DNA of 64,000 nt, from assembly GCF_038024095.1 (NCBI RefSeq), contig NZ_CP150668.1, forward strand, positions 124,001 to 188,000, in the 5' to 3' direction. Within the stretch, counting starts at the first letter, position 1; each line of letters opens with the position of its first letter. Under the pieces are notes generated by a model. The model was given only the letters and a program-made list of their open reading frames with translations, had not been told where the DNA came from and made no database searches. The position numbers and the translations under genes are program-made. The DNA is from Polaribacter tangerinus (lineage in GTDB: Bacteria > Bacteroidota > Bacteroidia > Flavobacteriales > Flavobacteriaceae). Positions 9,650 to 19,403 of this stretch are shown here, piece after piece.

Positions 9650-10897
9650 CTATACCAAAGTAGCCGCAACTTTTTTGTAAACGCCGCTTTCTAACTTTTC
9701 TCTAATTGATGAAAAAGCAGTAATTGTCTCTTCAATATCTTGCTGAGTGTGCGTGGCAGTTGGTATTAATCGTAAAATAATTAATCCTTTAGGAATTACT
9801 GGGTATACAACAATCGAGCAAAATACACCATGGTTTTCTCTTAAATCATTTACCATTGCCATGGCTTCTGGAATATCACCTTTTAAAAAAACAGGTGTAA
9901 TACATGTTTGCGTAGTTCCTAAATCGAAGCCAGCATTTCTTAATCCAGATTGCAATGCGTTGGTATTTTGCCAAAGCTTTTCTTTTAATTCTGGCATAGT
10001 TCTTATCATGTCTAAACGTTTCAACGCACCTTTAACCATTGCCATTGGTAATGATTTTGCAAATGTTTGAGAACGCATATTGTATTGTAAATACTGAATT
10101 ACATCTTTATTTCCTGCTAAAAAAGCACCAACACCAGCCATAGATTTTGCAAAAGTGGCAAAATAAACGTCTATTTCGTCTTGTACACCTTGCTCAAAAC
10201 CAGTTCCTCTTCCATTTTCTCCGAGTGTACCAAAACCATGTGCATCATCAACTAATAATCTAAAATTATACTCTTTTTTAAAAGCTACAATTTCTTTCAG
10301 TCTACCTTGCTCTCCTCTCATACCAAATACACCTTCAGAAATCACCAAAATACCACCGCCTGTTTTCTCTGCCATTCGAGCAGCTCGTTTAATGTTTTTC
10401 TCAAAACTCTCCATATCGTTGTGCTTAAAAACAAAACGTTTTCCTGCATGTAAACGAACACCATCTATAATACAAGCGTGCGTATCCATATCGTACACAA
10501 TAATATCGTTTTTAGAAACCAAAGCGTCTATTGCAGACATAATTCCTTGATAACCAAAATTTAATAAATAAGCTTTTTCTTTACCAACAAAATCTGCACA
10601 TTCTTGCTCTAACTGTTCATGAAGTGGTGTATGACCAGACATCATTCTTGCTCCCATTGGGTAGGCCATTCCGTGAGTTAAGGCAGCTTCTCCATCTACT
10701 TTTAATACTTCAGGATGATTTGCCAAACCTAAATAGTCATTAATACTCCAAGTAATTACCTTTTTCCCATTAAAAGACATTCTATTAGAAATAGGCCCCT
10801 CTAATTTTGGAAACACATAATATCCTTCTGCTTGTTCTGCCCATTTTCCTAAAGGGCCTTTATCTTTAACTATTCTATCGAATAAATCTGTAATCAT
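9650..10897 (-). CDS. PLP-dependent alpha-oxoamine synthase, probable cysteate/serine acyltransferase of sphingoid-like lipids
   Basis: 415 aa, fold type I PLP enzyme of the KBL/BioF/serine palmitoyltransferase group. Visible residues are the cofactor-binding DDAHGFGTLG (Asp217, His220), the Schiff-base Lys251 in ATFAKSMAG, and the substrate-site His140 in DMDTHACI. Members condense an amino acid with an acyl thioester and release CO2. In flavobacteria a homologous enzyme uses cysteate to make capnine, the base of sulfonolipids needed for efficient gliding. The gene upstream (10978-11976) encodes a cysteine-synthase-like enzyme that could supply cysteate, which favours that role over serine palmitoyltransferase or KBL. 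The substrate assignment is inference. Confidence 0.8.
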   Translation of the reverse strand: MITDLFDRIVKDKGPLGKWAEQAEGYYVFPKLEGPISNRMSFNGKKVITWSINDYLGLANHPEVLKVDGEAALTHGMAYPMGARMMSGHTPLHEQLEQECADFVGKEKAYLLNFGYQGIMSAIDALVSKNDIIVYDMDTHACIIDGVRLHAGKRFVFKHNDMESFEKNIKRAARMAEKTGGGILVISEGVFGMRGEQGRLKEIVAFKKEYNFRLLVDDAHGFGTLGENGRGTGFEQGVQDEIDVYFATFAKSMAGVGAFLAGNKDVIQYLQYNMRSQTFAKSLPMAMVKGALKRLDMIRTMPELKEKLWQNTNALQSGLRNAGFDLGTTQTCITPVFLKGDIPEAMAMVNDLRENHGVFCSIVVYPVIPKGLIILRLIPTATHTQQDIEETITAFSSIREKLESGVYKKVAATLV

Positions 10898-10977
10898 TTT
10901 AAACTGTTTTTGAAGACAACAAAGTTATGAAATTTTAACAGTCTTTCAAATTTATAAACGGTTCTTTAGTAAGTGAA

Positions 10978-11976
10978 TTATTCTATAAAACCTTGATTTT
11001 TCATCCAAGTATTGCTGTAAACTTTATTAATATATTTTACACCATGATCGGGTAAAATTACTACTACCACACTATTTTTATCAAAATATTGTTGTGCATT
11101 ATATTGTATGGCCGCTTGTATTACGGCACCACTTGTATAACCACAAAAAAGTCCTTCTTTTTTTAGAAGTGATCTGGTTGTTAAAGCTGCTTCTTTGTCA
11201 GAAACTTTTTCATACACATCTATAATATCAAAATTAGTGGCTCCCGGAATTAAGTTTTTTCCTAATCCTTCAATTCTGTATGGTTTTATTTCATTTAAAT
11301 CTAGTTCTTTGGTTTCATGATATTTTTTTAAAACAGAACCAATGGCATCTACGCCTAAAATTTTAATATTTTTATTTTGTTCCTTTAGATATTTACCTGT
11401 TCCAGAAATGGTGCCTCCAGTGCCACTTGCAGCAATTAAATGTGTTATTTTTCCTTGGGTTTGTTTCCATATTTCTGGGCCAGTAGTTTCGTAATGCGCC
11501 TCTATATTTAAGGCATTAAAATACTGATTAATATAAACGGAATTCGGCGTTTTTTTCTGAATTGCTTTTGCTACTTCGTAATAAGACCTTGGGTCTTCTG
11601 GGGCTACGTTTGCAGGACAAACATGCACTTCTGCTCCCATTGTTTTTAATAATTCTATTTTGTCTTGAGATGATTTATTGCTTACTGCCAAAATACATTT
11701 ATAGCCTTTAACCAAACTTATCATGGCTAAACTAAAACCTGTATTTCCTGAAGTAGTTTCTACAATGGTTGCTCCTTCTTTAAGTATTCCTTTTTTTTCT
11801 GCATTCTCTACTATATGAAGTGCTATTCTATCTTTTTGAGACAAACCAGGGTTAAATGATTCTAATTTTGCAAAGAAAGTACCTTTTAAATCTTTGGTAA
11901 TTTTTTGAAGTTTTACAAGCGGCGTCTCTCCTATTAAATCTAAAATACTATTGTTTACTTTTTGATGATTCTTCAT
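10978..11976 (-). CDS. Cysteine-synthase-like PLP enzyme, candidate cysteate synthase
   Basis: 332 aa, fold type II PLP enzyme. Lys48 in [10 protein letters not shown] is the Schiff-base lysine, TSGNTG (75-80) is the substrate loop, and [13 protein letters not shown] binds the phosphate of the cofactor. The loop around the lysine reads PGLSQKDR rather than the usual PGGSVKDR of CysK, a sign of a divergent subfamily. It is 80 bp upstream of the alpha-oxoamine synthase on the same strand. In the capnine route an enzyme of this family makes L-cysteate from phosphoserine and sulfite, so the pair fits sulfonolipid synthesis. Ordinary O-acetylserine sulfhydrylase or cystathionine beta-synthase activity remains possible. 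Confidence 0.75.
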   Translation of the reverse strand: MKNHQKVNNSILDLIGETPLVKLQKITKDLKGTFFAKLESFNPGLSQKDRIALHIVENAEKKGILKEGATIVETTSGNTGFSLAMISLVKGYKCILAVSNKSSQDKIELLKTMGAEVHVCPANVAPEDPRSYYEVAKAIQKKTPNSVYINQYFNALNIEAHYETTGPEIWKQTQGKITHLIAASGTGGTISGTGKYLKEQNKNIKILGVDAIGSVLKKYHETKELDLNEIKPYRIEGLGKNLIPGATNFDIIDVYEKVSDKEAALTTRSLLKKEGLFCGYTSGAVIQAAIQYNAQQYFDKNSVVVVILPDHGVKYINKVYSNTWMKNQGFIE

Positions 11977-11993
11977 TGAATTCCTTTCATTAA

Positions 11994-12028
11994 AAAAACC
12001 TCACATAATATAAATACGTGAGGTTTTT
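11994..12028 (-). terminator. Terminator after the oligopeptidase gene
   Basis: Eleven-base-pair perfect stem (AAAAACCTCAC with GTGAGGTTTTT) around a 13-nt loop. Read on the minus strand it follows the stop of the S9 peptidase at 12092 and ends in a T run; it also separates that gene from the PLP enzyme downstream. Confidence 0.78.
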
Positions 12029-12091
12029 CTTTATATCGAATACAAAAATAATATTTCGAACTGAAATAAAAAAAATGATTACGTAAAATAG

Positions 12092-14191
12092 CTACAAGTC
12101 TAATTTATTTTCTAATGCTAAAATAAAAGTAAATTCACGAGCTAAATCCTTTAAAGAATCGAACCTGCCAGATGCGCCTCCATGTCCTGCACTCATATCG
12201 GTTTTTAAGAGTAATAAATTGTTGTCTGTCTTTAAATCTCTCAATTTAGCCACCCATTTTGCAGGTTCCCAATATTGTACCTGAGAGTCGTGGTAGCCCG
12301 TTACTACAAGCATATTCGGATATTTTTGTGGCAAAACCTGGTCGTAAGGAGAATAGGACTTTATATAATGGTAAAACTCTTTAATATTCGGGTTGCCCCA
12401 TTCGTCATACTCGCCTGTGGTTAAAGGAATACTTTCATCTAACATTGTAGAAACCACATCTACAAAGGGAACTGATGCTATGATACCGTTGTACAATTCT
12501 GGATTCATATTTACAATTGCTCCCATTAACAGACCACCAGCAGAGCCTCCCATTGCGTACAAATGTTTTGGGGAAGTATAATTTTCTTTAATTAAAAACT
12601 TACTACAATCTATAAAATCGGTAAAAGTATTTTTTTTATGAAGCATTTTACCTTTTTCATACCAATCTCTCCCTAAATATTCACTCCCTCTAATATGAGC
12701 AATTGCATACACAAAACCTCTGTCAAGAAAACTTAATCTTGTTGTAGAAAAAGAATCTGGAATCGTATAACCATACGAGCCATAACCATATAAAATTAGA
12801 GGTGTATTGGCGTTTAAATTGGTTTTTTTATGATATACAAGAGAAATGGGTACCTTTTTCCCGTCTCTTGCAGTTGCCCATAATCGTTCGCTTTTGTAGT
12901 TTTCTTTATTAAACTTACCTCCTACTACTTCTTGTTCTTTTTTGACTTCTTTAGATTTTGTTTTCATATTAAAATCTATAATAGAAGCTGGTGTTGTTAA
13001 AGAAGTGTAAGAATATCTAATTGTGTTTGAGTTAAAATCAGGATTATTATAAACACCAACAGAATAGGTTTCTTCGTCGAAAGGTAAATAATAATCTTCT
13101 GTACCATCCCATTTAATTACTCTAATTTTACTTAATCCGTTGGTTCTCTCCTCTAATACTAAAAACTCTTTAAAAATAGAAAAACCCTCTAAAAGTGTAT
13201 CTTTTCTGTGCGGTATTACAGAAACCCAATTCTCTTTTTGTGCATTTGAAACTGGCGCTTTCATTAATTTAAAATTAGTAGCATCGTCTTTATTTGTTAA
13301 AAAATAAAAATCGTTTTCAAAATGGGCAATACTATATTCTAAGTCTCTTTCTCTTGGTTGAATAACGGTAAAGTTTCCAGTAGGAAAATTAGCGTCTAAA
13401 TACCTGCTTTCACTAGAAACAGTGCTGTCAGAACCAATAATAATATATTTATTAGATTTTGTTTTGGTCACATACACATTAAAAGTTTCGTCTTTTTCGT
13501 GGTATACTTCTACATCTTCGGATGTTGGTGTACCTAAAACGTGTCTGAACACCTTTTCACTCCGTAAAGTTTCTGGATTTTTTTTTGTGTAAAAAAATGT
13601 CTTATTATCATTTGCCCATGCAGAATTTCCTGAAGTATTTTCAATTATATCCTTATAAATTTCTCCCGATAACAAATTTTTTACCCGTAAAAAATATTGT
13701 CTTCTACTTACTGTGTCAGTAGCAAAAATGGCTAGTTTATTGTTATTTGATATATTTAAACCTCCTAACTGAAAATAATCGAATCCTTTGGCCATTTCAT
13801 TGGCATCGAACATTATTTCTTCTGGGGAACTTTCTGTTTCTTTTTTTCTACAGTAAATTGGATATTGCAATCCTTTTTCATAACGAATGTAATAGAAATA
13901 ACCATTGTCCTTATTTGGCACAGTGCTATCGTCTTCTTTAATTCTACCTTTCAATTCTTCAAATAATTGAAGCTCGAATTTCTTGGTGTGCTTGGTTACC
14001 TCATCGTAATAATTATTTTCTTGCTCAAGGTAATCAATTACCTTTTTTGTTTGTGCATCTTTTACTTCGGCAAGTTTTTGATGGTCAGACAATCGCATCC
14101 AAAAATAATTGTCTACTCTTACATCGCCATGCTTTTCTATTTCGAAGTATTCTTTTGCTGCTAGAGGCAGTTTTGCATCGGTACTTTTCAT
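12092..14191 (-). CDS. Prolyl oligopeptidase family S9, oligopeptidase B type
   Basis: 699 aa from the ATG at 14191; a longer reading from a TTG at 14245 would add a hydrophobic stretch not seen in the family. The N-terminal part is the beta-propeller (with the NYFWMR opening typical of oligopeptidase B) and the C-terminal part is the alpha/beta hydrolase with Ser550 in GGSAGG, Asp635 in GYHDSQV and His670 in SAGHGG. The spacing of the triad and the length match oligopeptidase B, which cuts short peptides after basic residues. With this start there is no signal peptide, so cytoplasmic action is expected. It is followed by its own terminator. Confidence 0.92.
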   Translation of the reverse strand: MKSTDAKLPLAAKEYFEIEKHGDVRVDNYFWMRLSDHQKLAEVKDAQTKKVIDYLEQENNYYDEVTKHTKKFELQLFEELKGRIKEDDSTVPNKDNGYFYYIRYEKGLQYPIYCRKKETESSPEEIMFDANEMAKGFDYFQLGGLNISNNNKLAIFATDTVSRRQYFLRVKNLLSGEIYKDIIENTSGNSAWANDNKTFFYTKKNPETLRSEKVFRHVLGTPTSEDVEVYHEKDETFNVYVTKTKSNKYIIIGSDSTVSSESRYLDANFPTGNFTVIQPRERDLEYSIAHFENDFYFLTNKDDATNFKLMKAPVSNAQKENWVSVIPHRKDTLLEGFSIFKEFLVLEERTNGLSKIRVIKWDGTEDYYLPFDEETYSVGVYNNPDFNSNTIRYSYTSLTTPASIIDFNMKTKSKEVKKEQEVVGGKFNKENYKSERLWATARDGKKVPISLVYHKKTNLNANTPLILYGYGSYGYTIPDSFSTTRLSFLDRGFVYAIAHIRGSEYLGRDWYEKGKMLHKKNTFTDFIDCSKFLIKENYTSPKHLYAMGGSAGGLLMGAIVNMNPELYNGIIASVPFVDVVSTMLDESIPLTTGEYDEWGNPNIKEFYHYIKSYSPYDQVLPQKYPNMLVVTGYHDSQVQYWEPAKWVAKLRDLKTDNNLLLLKTDMSAGHGGASGRFDSLKDLAREFTFILALENKLDL

Positions 14192-14290
14192 TATTTCTAT
14201 TTTGAATGGCAACAAAAATAAGACTATTAACGTAAGAAATATCAATAAAAATTATCATTTTTACTACTTCGCAATTCTTTTAAATTTATG

Positions 14291-14298
14291 TAATTTTG
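14291..14298 (+). promoter_or_regulatory. -7 box upstream of ybaB
   Basis: TAATTTTG matches TAnnTTTG exactly and lies 26 bp before the ybaB ATG. No clear TTG is visible at the -33 position, so the call rests on the -7 element and its distance to the gene. Confidence 0.4.
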
Positions 14299-14323
14299 AC
14301 AATAATTTAAAAAACTATAAAAC

Positions 14324-14647
14324 ATGTTTGGAGATATATCGGGAATGATGAATAAGCTTAAAGAGGCTCAAAAAGAGGTAGAAATTACAAAGCAACGTTT
14401 GCATTCTGTTTTAATTGATGAAACTTCTGCAGATAAAAAAATAAAAGTAACCCTAACAGCTAACAGAGAAATTAAAAATATATCTATTGATGAATCTTTG
14501 TTAAGTGATGCAGAAGAATTAGAAGATTATTTAATTTTAACGTTAAATAAAGCGATTGAAAAAGCAACAAAAATTAATGAAACAGAAATGGCTGTTGCTG
14601 CAAAAGCAGGAATGCCTAATATACCAGGAATGGATATGTTTAAATAA
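14324..14647 (+). CDS. YbaB/EbfC family nucleoid-associated protein
   Basis: 107 aa, the usual length. The N-terminal helix ([18 protein letters not shown]) and the following beta-strand segment [17 protein letters not shown] match the YbaB fold, a small dimer that binds DNA without strong sequence preference. In many bacteria it lies beside dnaX and recR; here it is divergent from the oligopeptidase gene and followed by an AsmA-like gene, so there is no recombination context. A hairpin terminator follows at 14696-14720. Confidence 0.92.
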   Translation: MFGDISGMMNKLKEAQKEVEITKQRLHSVLIDETSADKKIKVTLTANREIKNISIDESLLSDAEELEDYLILTLNKAIEKATKINETEMAVAAKAGMPNIPGMDMFK

Positions 14648-14695
14648 AATAACGCACATTTTAACAAAAAAAGTTTTTTCTAAAAACAACAATAG

Positions 14696-14720
14696 TACCT
14701 CTGTTACAGAGGTATTTTTA
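14696..14720 (+). terminator. Terminator after ybaB
   Basis: Perfect 8-bp stem TACCTCTG with CAGAGGTA around a TTA loop, followed by TTTTTA. It separates ybaB from the AsmA-like gene that starts at 14747. Confidence 0.75.
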
Positions 14721-14746
14721 CATACACAAATTACACCCTAATTATT

Positions 14747-17326
14747 ATGAAAAAAGACCTTAAAAAAAAGAATTCAAAGAAAATTATAAAATGGGCAATT
14801 TCCATAGTAGTTGGTATGTTTATTTTATTAGCAATACTTCCATTTTTATATAAAGATAAAATTGTTGCTTTGGTCACTAAAACTATTAATAACAACATTA
14901 ATGCCACCGTTAAATTTGAAAATGCAAGCTTAAGTTTATTCAGAAATTTCCCGAAAGCTACTTTGCAAGTATCTAATTTAAAGGTTATTAACAAAGCACC
15001 TTTTCTGGGAGATACATTAGCTGCTATAGAAACGATAGACATTAGTTTAAAAATAAGCGAACTATTTAACAAGGCTTCTCAACCTTTAAATATTAGAAGT
15101 ATTACCGCAAATAACGGAACTGTAAATATTATTTTTAATAAAGACGATATAGGTAATTTTAATATCGGAAAAGAAACAAAAAATACCCAGCAGCAAGATA
15201 AATCTTTAACGCTGGCAATAGAAAACTATGCTCTTAATAACATGATTTTTAATTATTTTGATGAGAATTCTGGAATGAAAATGAACATCGAAAATATTGA
15301 ACATTTTGGCAAAGGAAACTTTGAAAAAGATATATTAGACTTAACAACAAGTAGCACAGCCAACATTTCTTTTGAGTACGATAATATAAATTATTTAGAT
15401 CGTATTCCTGTAAAATTAGAGGCTATTATAGGAATAGATTTAAACAATTATAAATTCACTTTTAAAGAGAATACAGGATATATAAATCAATTACCTCTTT
15501 CTTTTGATGGTTTTATTCAACTTTTGGATGATAAACAACAATATAATTTGGTTTTTAAAACGCCTACTTCTTCTTTTCAAAACGCATTGGCATTAGTTCC
15601 CAAAAAATATCGTGGTAATTTATCTGGGATAAAAACATCAGGTAATTTTGATGTTGTTGGAAACGTAAATGGAATTCTTTCTAACGATGAAATACCTAAA
15701 TTTAATATTTCAATTACTGCGAACAATGCAAGTTTTAAATATGATGATTTACCGAAATCAGTTAACAATATTAATATAAATTCAGAAATTATAAATGATA
15801 GTGGTCTTTTAAAAGATACAAAAATAAAAGCTGGAAAACTAACATTTAAAGTTGATGAAGATACATTTTTAACATCAGGATATTTACACAATATTACAAC
15901 AAACCCAATAGTCAGCCTAGCATTAAAAGGGACTTTAAACTTAGGGAACTTCCATAAAGTGTATCCTTTGCCAAAACAAAGTGAGTTAACGGGTATTTTA
16001 AACACCTCTATTCAAACGAACTTTAATATAGAGGCAGTTAAAAATAATAACTTCAAAGAAATTAAAAATATAGGAACAATAGCCGTTTCTAATTTTAAGT
16101 ATTCGGGAGTGCAAGTTGCGAATCCATTTTTTATTACGAACACTACTCTAGCGTTTAACACCAACACTATAAATTTAGAAGAATTTAATGCAAAAACAGG
16201 AGCATCTGATTTCTCTCTACAAGGAAATATTGAGAATTTTTATGGTTTTTTGTTTTCTGATAAAAAGCTGAAAGGAAATTTTAATCTAACTTCAAATAGT
16301 TTTCGTATTGATGATTTCTTATCTAAAGAAATTGCTAAGAATGATGTGGAAAACACCCAATTAAAAATACCAGATTTTTTAGATATTTCTCTAAAAGCTT
16401 CTGGTAATTCTGTAACTTATAACGGACTTAATTTAGCCAATTTTAAAGGGGCCGTTTTTCTAAAAGAAGAATCGATTCAATTACAAAACATAGAAACCAA
16501 TATTTTTGGTGGTCAAATAGGTTTTGAAGGGATGATTTCTACTAAAACCAATAAACCGAATTTTTCTATGGATTTAAATTTTTCTAAGCTCAATATTTTA
16601 GATGCTTTTGAAAATCTAGAGATGCTAAACGCTATTGCTCCACTGGCAAAAAGTATTGCTGGAAAAATAGATGCAACAGTAAATGTTTCTGGAAATTTAT
16701 CAGAAAAAATGACGGTAGATTTAAACAGTATTTCTGGAGGTTTTTTTGGTAAATTATCTGATACAAAATTACAACCAAAAAACGCTAAACTATTACATTT
16801 TATAGATGATAAAATAGATTTTATTTCGATAGACAACTTAAATTTAAATGATATAAGTGCTAACTTAACTTTTAAAAATGGTGAAGTATTTATAAAACCA
16901 TTCGAAGTAAAATATAATGATATTTCTATGATGCTATCTGGAATACATCGTTTTAATAACACTTTAAATTATGAAATAATTTTTAATGTTCCACCAAAAT
17001 ACTTAGGAAAGGAAGTAGAAACAATTTTAAGTAAATTGAATTCTAAAGAGTTAGAAAAAATAAAATACGTACCAATTCACACAAGTTTAACAGGCAGTTT
17101 TTCTAATCTTAATTTTAAAACAGATGTAAACGATGTTTCTAAAAAATTTGTAAAATCTATTTTAGATAATCAAAAAAATGACCTCTTAAATTCAGGGAGA
17201 GAAAAAATAAAAAATGTATTAAATGGAACTAAAAATAAGGATAGCTCAAACAATAGTTACTCGAAAGGCAAAGTCAAAAATATTTTGAATCGTTTTTTAC
17301 AAAAGAAGAAAGACACAAACAATTAA
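14747..17326 (+). CDS. AsmA family envelope protein
   Basis: 859 aa. An N-terminal membrane anchor (about residues 16-34, basic residues before it) is followed by a very long run of short beta strands of the AsmA/YhdP type, starting with the FENASLSLFRNFPKATLQVSNL segment in which the family's conserved lipoprotein-like fold begins. AsmA-like proteins form long grooves spanning the periplasm and are thought to move phospholipids to the outer membrane. The C-terminus is Lys-rich. It stands alone between two terminators. The exact paralogue type cannot be decided from sequence alone. Confidence 0.85.
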   Translation: MKKDLKKKNSKKIIKWAISIVVGMFILLAILPFLYKDKIVALVTKTINNNINATVKFENASLSLFRNFPKATLQVSNLKVINKAPFLGDTLAAIETIDISLKISELFNKASQPLNIRSITANNGTVNIIFNKDDIGNFNIGKETKNTQQQDKSLTLAIENYALNNMIFNYFDENSGMKMNIENIEHFGKGNFEKDILDLTTSSTANISFEYDNINYLDRIPVKLEAIIGIDLNNYKFTFKENTGYINQLPLSFDGFIQLLDDKQQYNLVFKTPTSSFQNALALVPKKYRGNLSGIKTSGNFDVVGNVNGILSNDEIPKFNISITANNASFKYDDLPKSVNNININSEIINDSGLLKDTKIKAGKLTFKVDEDTFLTSGYLHNITTNPIVSLALKGTLNLGNFHKVYPLPKQSELTGILNTSIQTNFNIEAVKNNNFKEIKNIGTIAVSNFKYSGVQVANPFFITNTTLAFNTNTINLEEFNAKTGASDFSLQGNIENFYGFLFSDKKLKGNFNLTSNSFRIDDFLSKEIAKNDVENTQLKIPDFLDISLKASGNSVTYNGLNLANFKGAVFLKEESIQLQNIETNIFGGQIGFEGMISTKTNKPNFSMDLNFSKLNILDAFENLEMLNAIAPLAKSIAGKIDATVNVSGNLSEKMTVDLNSISGGFFGKLSDTKLQPKNAKLLHFIDDKIDFISIDNLNLNDISANLTFKNGEVFIKPFEVKYNDISMMLSGIHRFNNTLNYEIIFNVPPKYLGKEVETILSKLNSKELEKIKYVPIHTSLTGSFSNLNFKTDVNDVSKKFVKSILDNQKNDLLNSGREKIKNVLNGTKNKDSSNNSYSKGKVKNILNRFLQKKKDTNN

Positions 17327-17332
17327 TCAAAA

Positions 17333-17363
17333 AAAATGGGTGTTTTGTAAAAACACCCATTTT
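17333..17363. terminator. Bidirectional terminator between AsmA and DUF5362 genes
   Basis: Perfect 14-bp stem (AAAATGGGTGTTTT with AAAACACCCATTTT) and a 3-nt loop, lying 6 bp after the plus-strand stop and 15 bp from the minus-strand stop at 17378. A and T flanks support both directions. Confidence 0.85.
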
Positions 17364-17377
17364 ATGTATTTTTAATA

Positions 17378-17824
17378 TTATACAGCAGTTGCTACAGCTC
17401 CAATTATACCTATTATTGCAGCTAACAAGTATATTGATAAAATTATAATAGTGTACACTCCTATAAATTTATAATGAGATTTTAGCATTTCTAATGCTTT
17501 CGATAAAGTTTCATCGTCTTTAGACGATAATGCTGCCGATGTTTTTACAGAAAATTGATATAAATAATAAACTGGAAAAGCATAAATTAAAGCAATAACA
17601 ATATAAACAACAGACAATACACCACCTATGTTAAATGGGATGGTTTCTGTTTGCGGCAAACTACTATAAATAGCACTAATAAAAAAGCTACCCACAAACA
17701 TTAGGGCCAACATGATAATTCCTAAAATAGATAAAAATTTACTCCACATAGCAGTTTCTTTAAGAAATTTTCTGGAGGCACTGTTTAAGGTTAACTGTTC
17801 AACTTCTGTAATGACTTCTTTCAT
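17378..17824 (-). CDS. DUF5362 family membrane protein
   Basis: 148 aa with three hydrophobic segments (about residues 28-52, 68-92 and 118-145) and the SASRKFLKETAMWSKFLSI opening that I recognise from DUF5362 proteins of Bacteroidota. A charged stretch with SKDDETLSKALEMLKSHYK lies between the second and third segments. No enzymatic motif is visible and no function is established. It is a single gene between a shared terminator and the ornithine aminotransferase. Confidence 0.75.
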   Translation of the reverse strand: MKEVITEVEQLTLNSASRKFLKETAMWSKFLSILGIIMLALMFVGSFFISAIYSSLPQTETIPFNIGGVLSVVYIVIALIYAFPVYYLYQFSVKTSAALSSKDDETLSKALEMLKSHYKFIGVYTIIILSIYLLAAIIGIIGAVATAV

Positions 17825-17943
17825 AATTTTTGATAATGTTTAGGTTATTTAATTGTTTCAAAAATAAGTAAATTATATACACAAAATAAAAAAAGCTACA
17901 AATAGCTATATTTGTAACTTTTTAATACTGATACAATTGATGC

Positions 17944-19224
17944 TTATTTTGTAAAATTAGAAATAGTGTTTTTAATAATATCTATGCATTCTCTCAGTTG
18001 TATTTCTGTCATCACCAAAGGTGGTGCAAAACGAATAATATTACCATGAGTTGGTTTTGCTAACAATCCGTTATCTCTTAATTTTATACAAATATCCCAA
18101 GCAGTAGAACTGTCTTCGGTATCATTTATTAAAATAGCATTCAGTAAACCTTTACCTCTTACCGCTTTTACCAAATGATTCGTTTTACAAAATTCAGACA
18201 GTTCAGCCCTAAATATTTCTCCTAAATAATCGGCATTTATAGCGAGTTTTTCGTCTGCAACAACTTCTAGAGCAGCCATAGCAACTGCCGCTGCAATAGG
18301 ATTTCCTCCGAAAGTAGAACCATGATTACCGGGTCTAATAACTCCCATAATTGCATCATTTGCTAATACTGCAGAAACTGGGTAAGCTCCTCCACTTAGT
18401 GCTTTTCCTAAAATTAATATATCTGGTTTTGTTTCTGGAGTCGTAGAGCAATTTTTTTCTGGACATGCACAATTACCACAAGTAGCAAGTAATCTACCAG
18501 TTCTAGCTATACCGGTTTGCACTTCATCTGCAATAAAAAGTACATTATAGTCTTCACACATTTTTTTTGCAGCAGATAAATATCCTTCAGAAGGCACGTA
18601 AACACCAGCTTCTCCCTGAATTGGTTCTACTAAAAAGGCAGCAATATTATTACTGCTCTCCAGCGCTTCTTGTAATGCTTGTAAATTATCATATTCAATT
18701 TTTAAAAATCCTTTGGTAAAAGGACCAAAGTTTTTTCTAGCAACAGGATCATTAGAAAAAGAAATGATTGTGGTTGTTCTTCCGTGAAAATTATTTTCAC
18801 AAACTATTATTTCTGCTTTGTTTTCGGGTATGCCTTTTACTTCATAAGCCCATTTTCTGGCAATTTTTAAGGCAGTTTCTACAGCCTCGGCACCAGTATT
18901 CATTGGTAGTAATTTATCGAAACCAAAATATTCACTGGCAAATTTTTCATATCTTCCTAACATATCATTATGAAATGCTCGAGAAGTTAAACTTAGTGTT
19001 TTTGCTTGATTGGTCATAGCATCCACAATTCTAGGATGACAATGTCCTTGATTTACTGCAGAATATGCAGACAAGAAATCGTAGTATTTTTTACCTTCAA
19101 CATCCCAAACATGTACACCTTCTCCTTTGCTTAATACTACAGGAAGAGGGTGATAATTGTGTGCTCCGTATTTGTCTTCTAATGCAATCGCTTCTTGCGA
19201 TGTTAATGTGTTTAAAATAGCCAT
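17944..19224 (-). CDS. rocD: Ornithine aminotransferase
   Basis: 426 aa, class III PLP aminotransferase. Key residues are Asp233 in IADEVQTG, the Schiff-base Lys274 in ILGKALSGGAYP, the MNTGAEAVETALKIARKW segment and the C-terminal RFAPPLVM. It converts ornithine and 2-oxoglutarate to glutamate semialdehyde and glutamate, linking arginine and proline metabolism. Residues 249-259 form a cysteine cluster (Cys249, Cys252, Cys254, Cys259), an insertion absent from most ornithine aminotransferases that I associate with the Bacteroidota branch; it could bind a metal. The 120-bp leader upstream contains the palindrome at 19273-19284. No arginine gene is adjacent. Confidence 0.93.
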   Translation of the reverse strand: MAILNTLTSQEAIALEDKYGAHNYHPLPVVLSKGEGVHVWDVEGKKYYDFLSAYSAVNQGHCHPRIVDAMTNQAKTLSLTSRAFHNDMLGRYEKFASEYFGFDKLLPMNTGAEAVETALKIARKWAYEVKGIPENKAEIIVCENNFHGRTTTIISFSNDPVARKNFGPFTKGFLKIEYDNLQALQEALESSNNIAAFLVEPIQGEAGVYVPSEGYLSAAKKMCEDYNVLFIADEVQTGIARTGRLLATCGNCACPEKNCSTTPETKPDILILGKALSGGAYPVSAVLANDAIMGVIRPGNHGSTFGGNPIAAAVAMAALEVVADEKLAINADYLGEIFRAELSEFCKTNHLVKAVRGKGLLNAILINDTEDSSTAWDICIKLRDNGLLAKPTHGNIIRFAPPLVMTEIQLRECIDIIKNTISNFTK

Positions 19225-19272
19225 TTTAAATGTTTTAAATTAAAAATAAAAACATTCCTATTCTACCTTTAT

Positions 19273-19284
19273 CTTTCTAGAAAG
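19273..19284. promoter_or_regulatory. 12-bp palindrome upstream of rocD
   Basis: CTTTCTAGAAAG is a perfect palindrome about 50 bp upstream of the rocD start, with a second CTAGAAA right beside it. It could be an operator in the leader of rocD or of the divergent channel gene. This is a single site with no known matching regulator. Confidence 0.25.
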
Positions 19285-19403
19285 CTCTAGAAACTCAGCG
19301 TGGGAAAGAAATCATCCCCGAAGTTTTGCAATAATACTAAATTATTGTGACTTTTAAATTTATATGTGTCAAAATAGTAAAACTAATCAACGAAACAATC
19401 ATC

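Noticed and set aside
12092..14245. Signal peptide on oligopeptidase B from a TTG start at 14245
   Set aside because: The hydrophobic stretch is followed by no cleavage site, and the ATG at 14191 fits the family start.
19290..19320. Short leader peptide (MISFPR) upstream of rocD as an attenuator
   Set aside because: Six codons with one Arg and no alternative hairpins; no better than chance.
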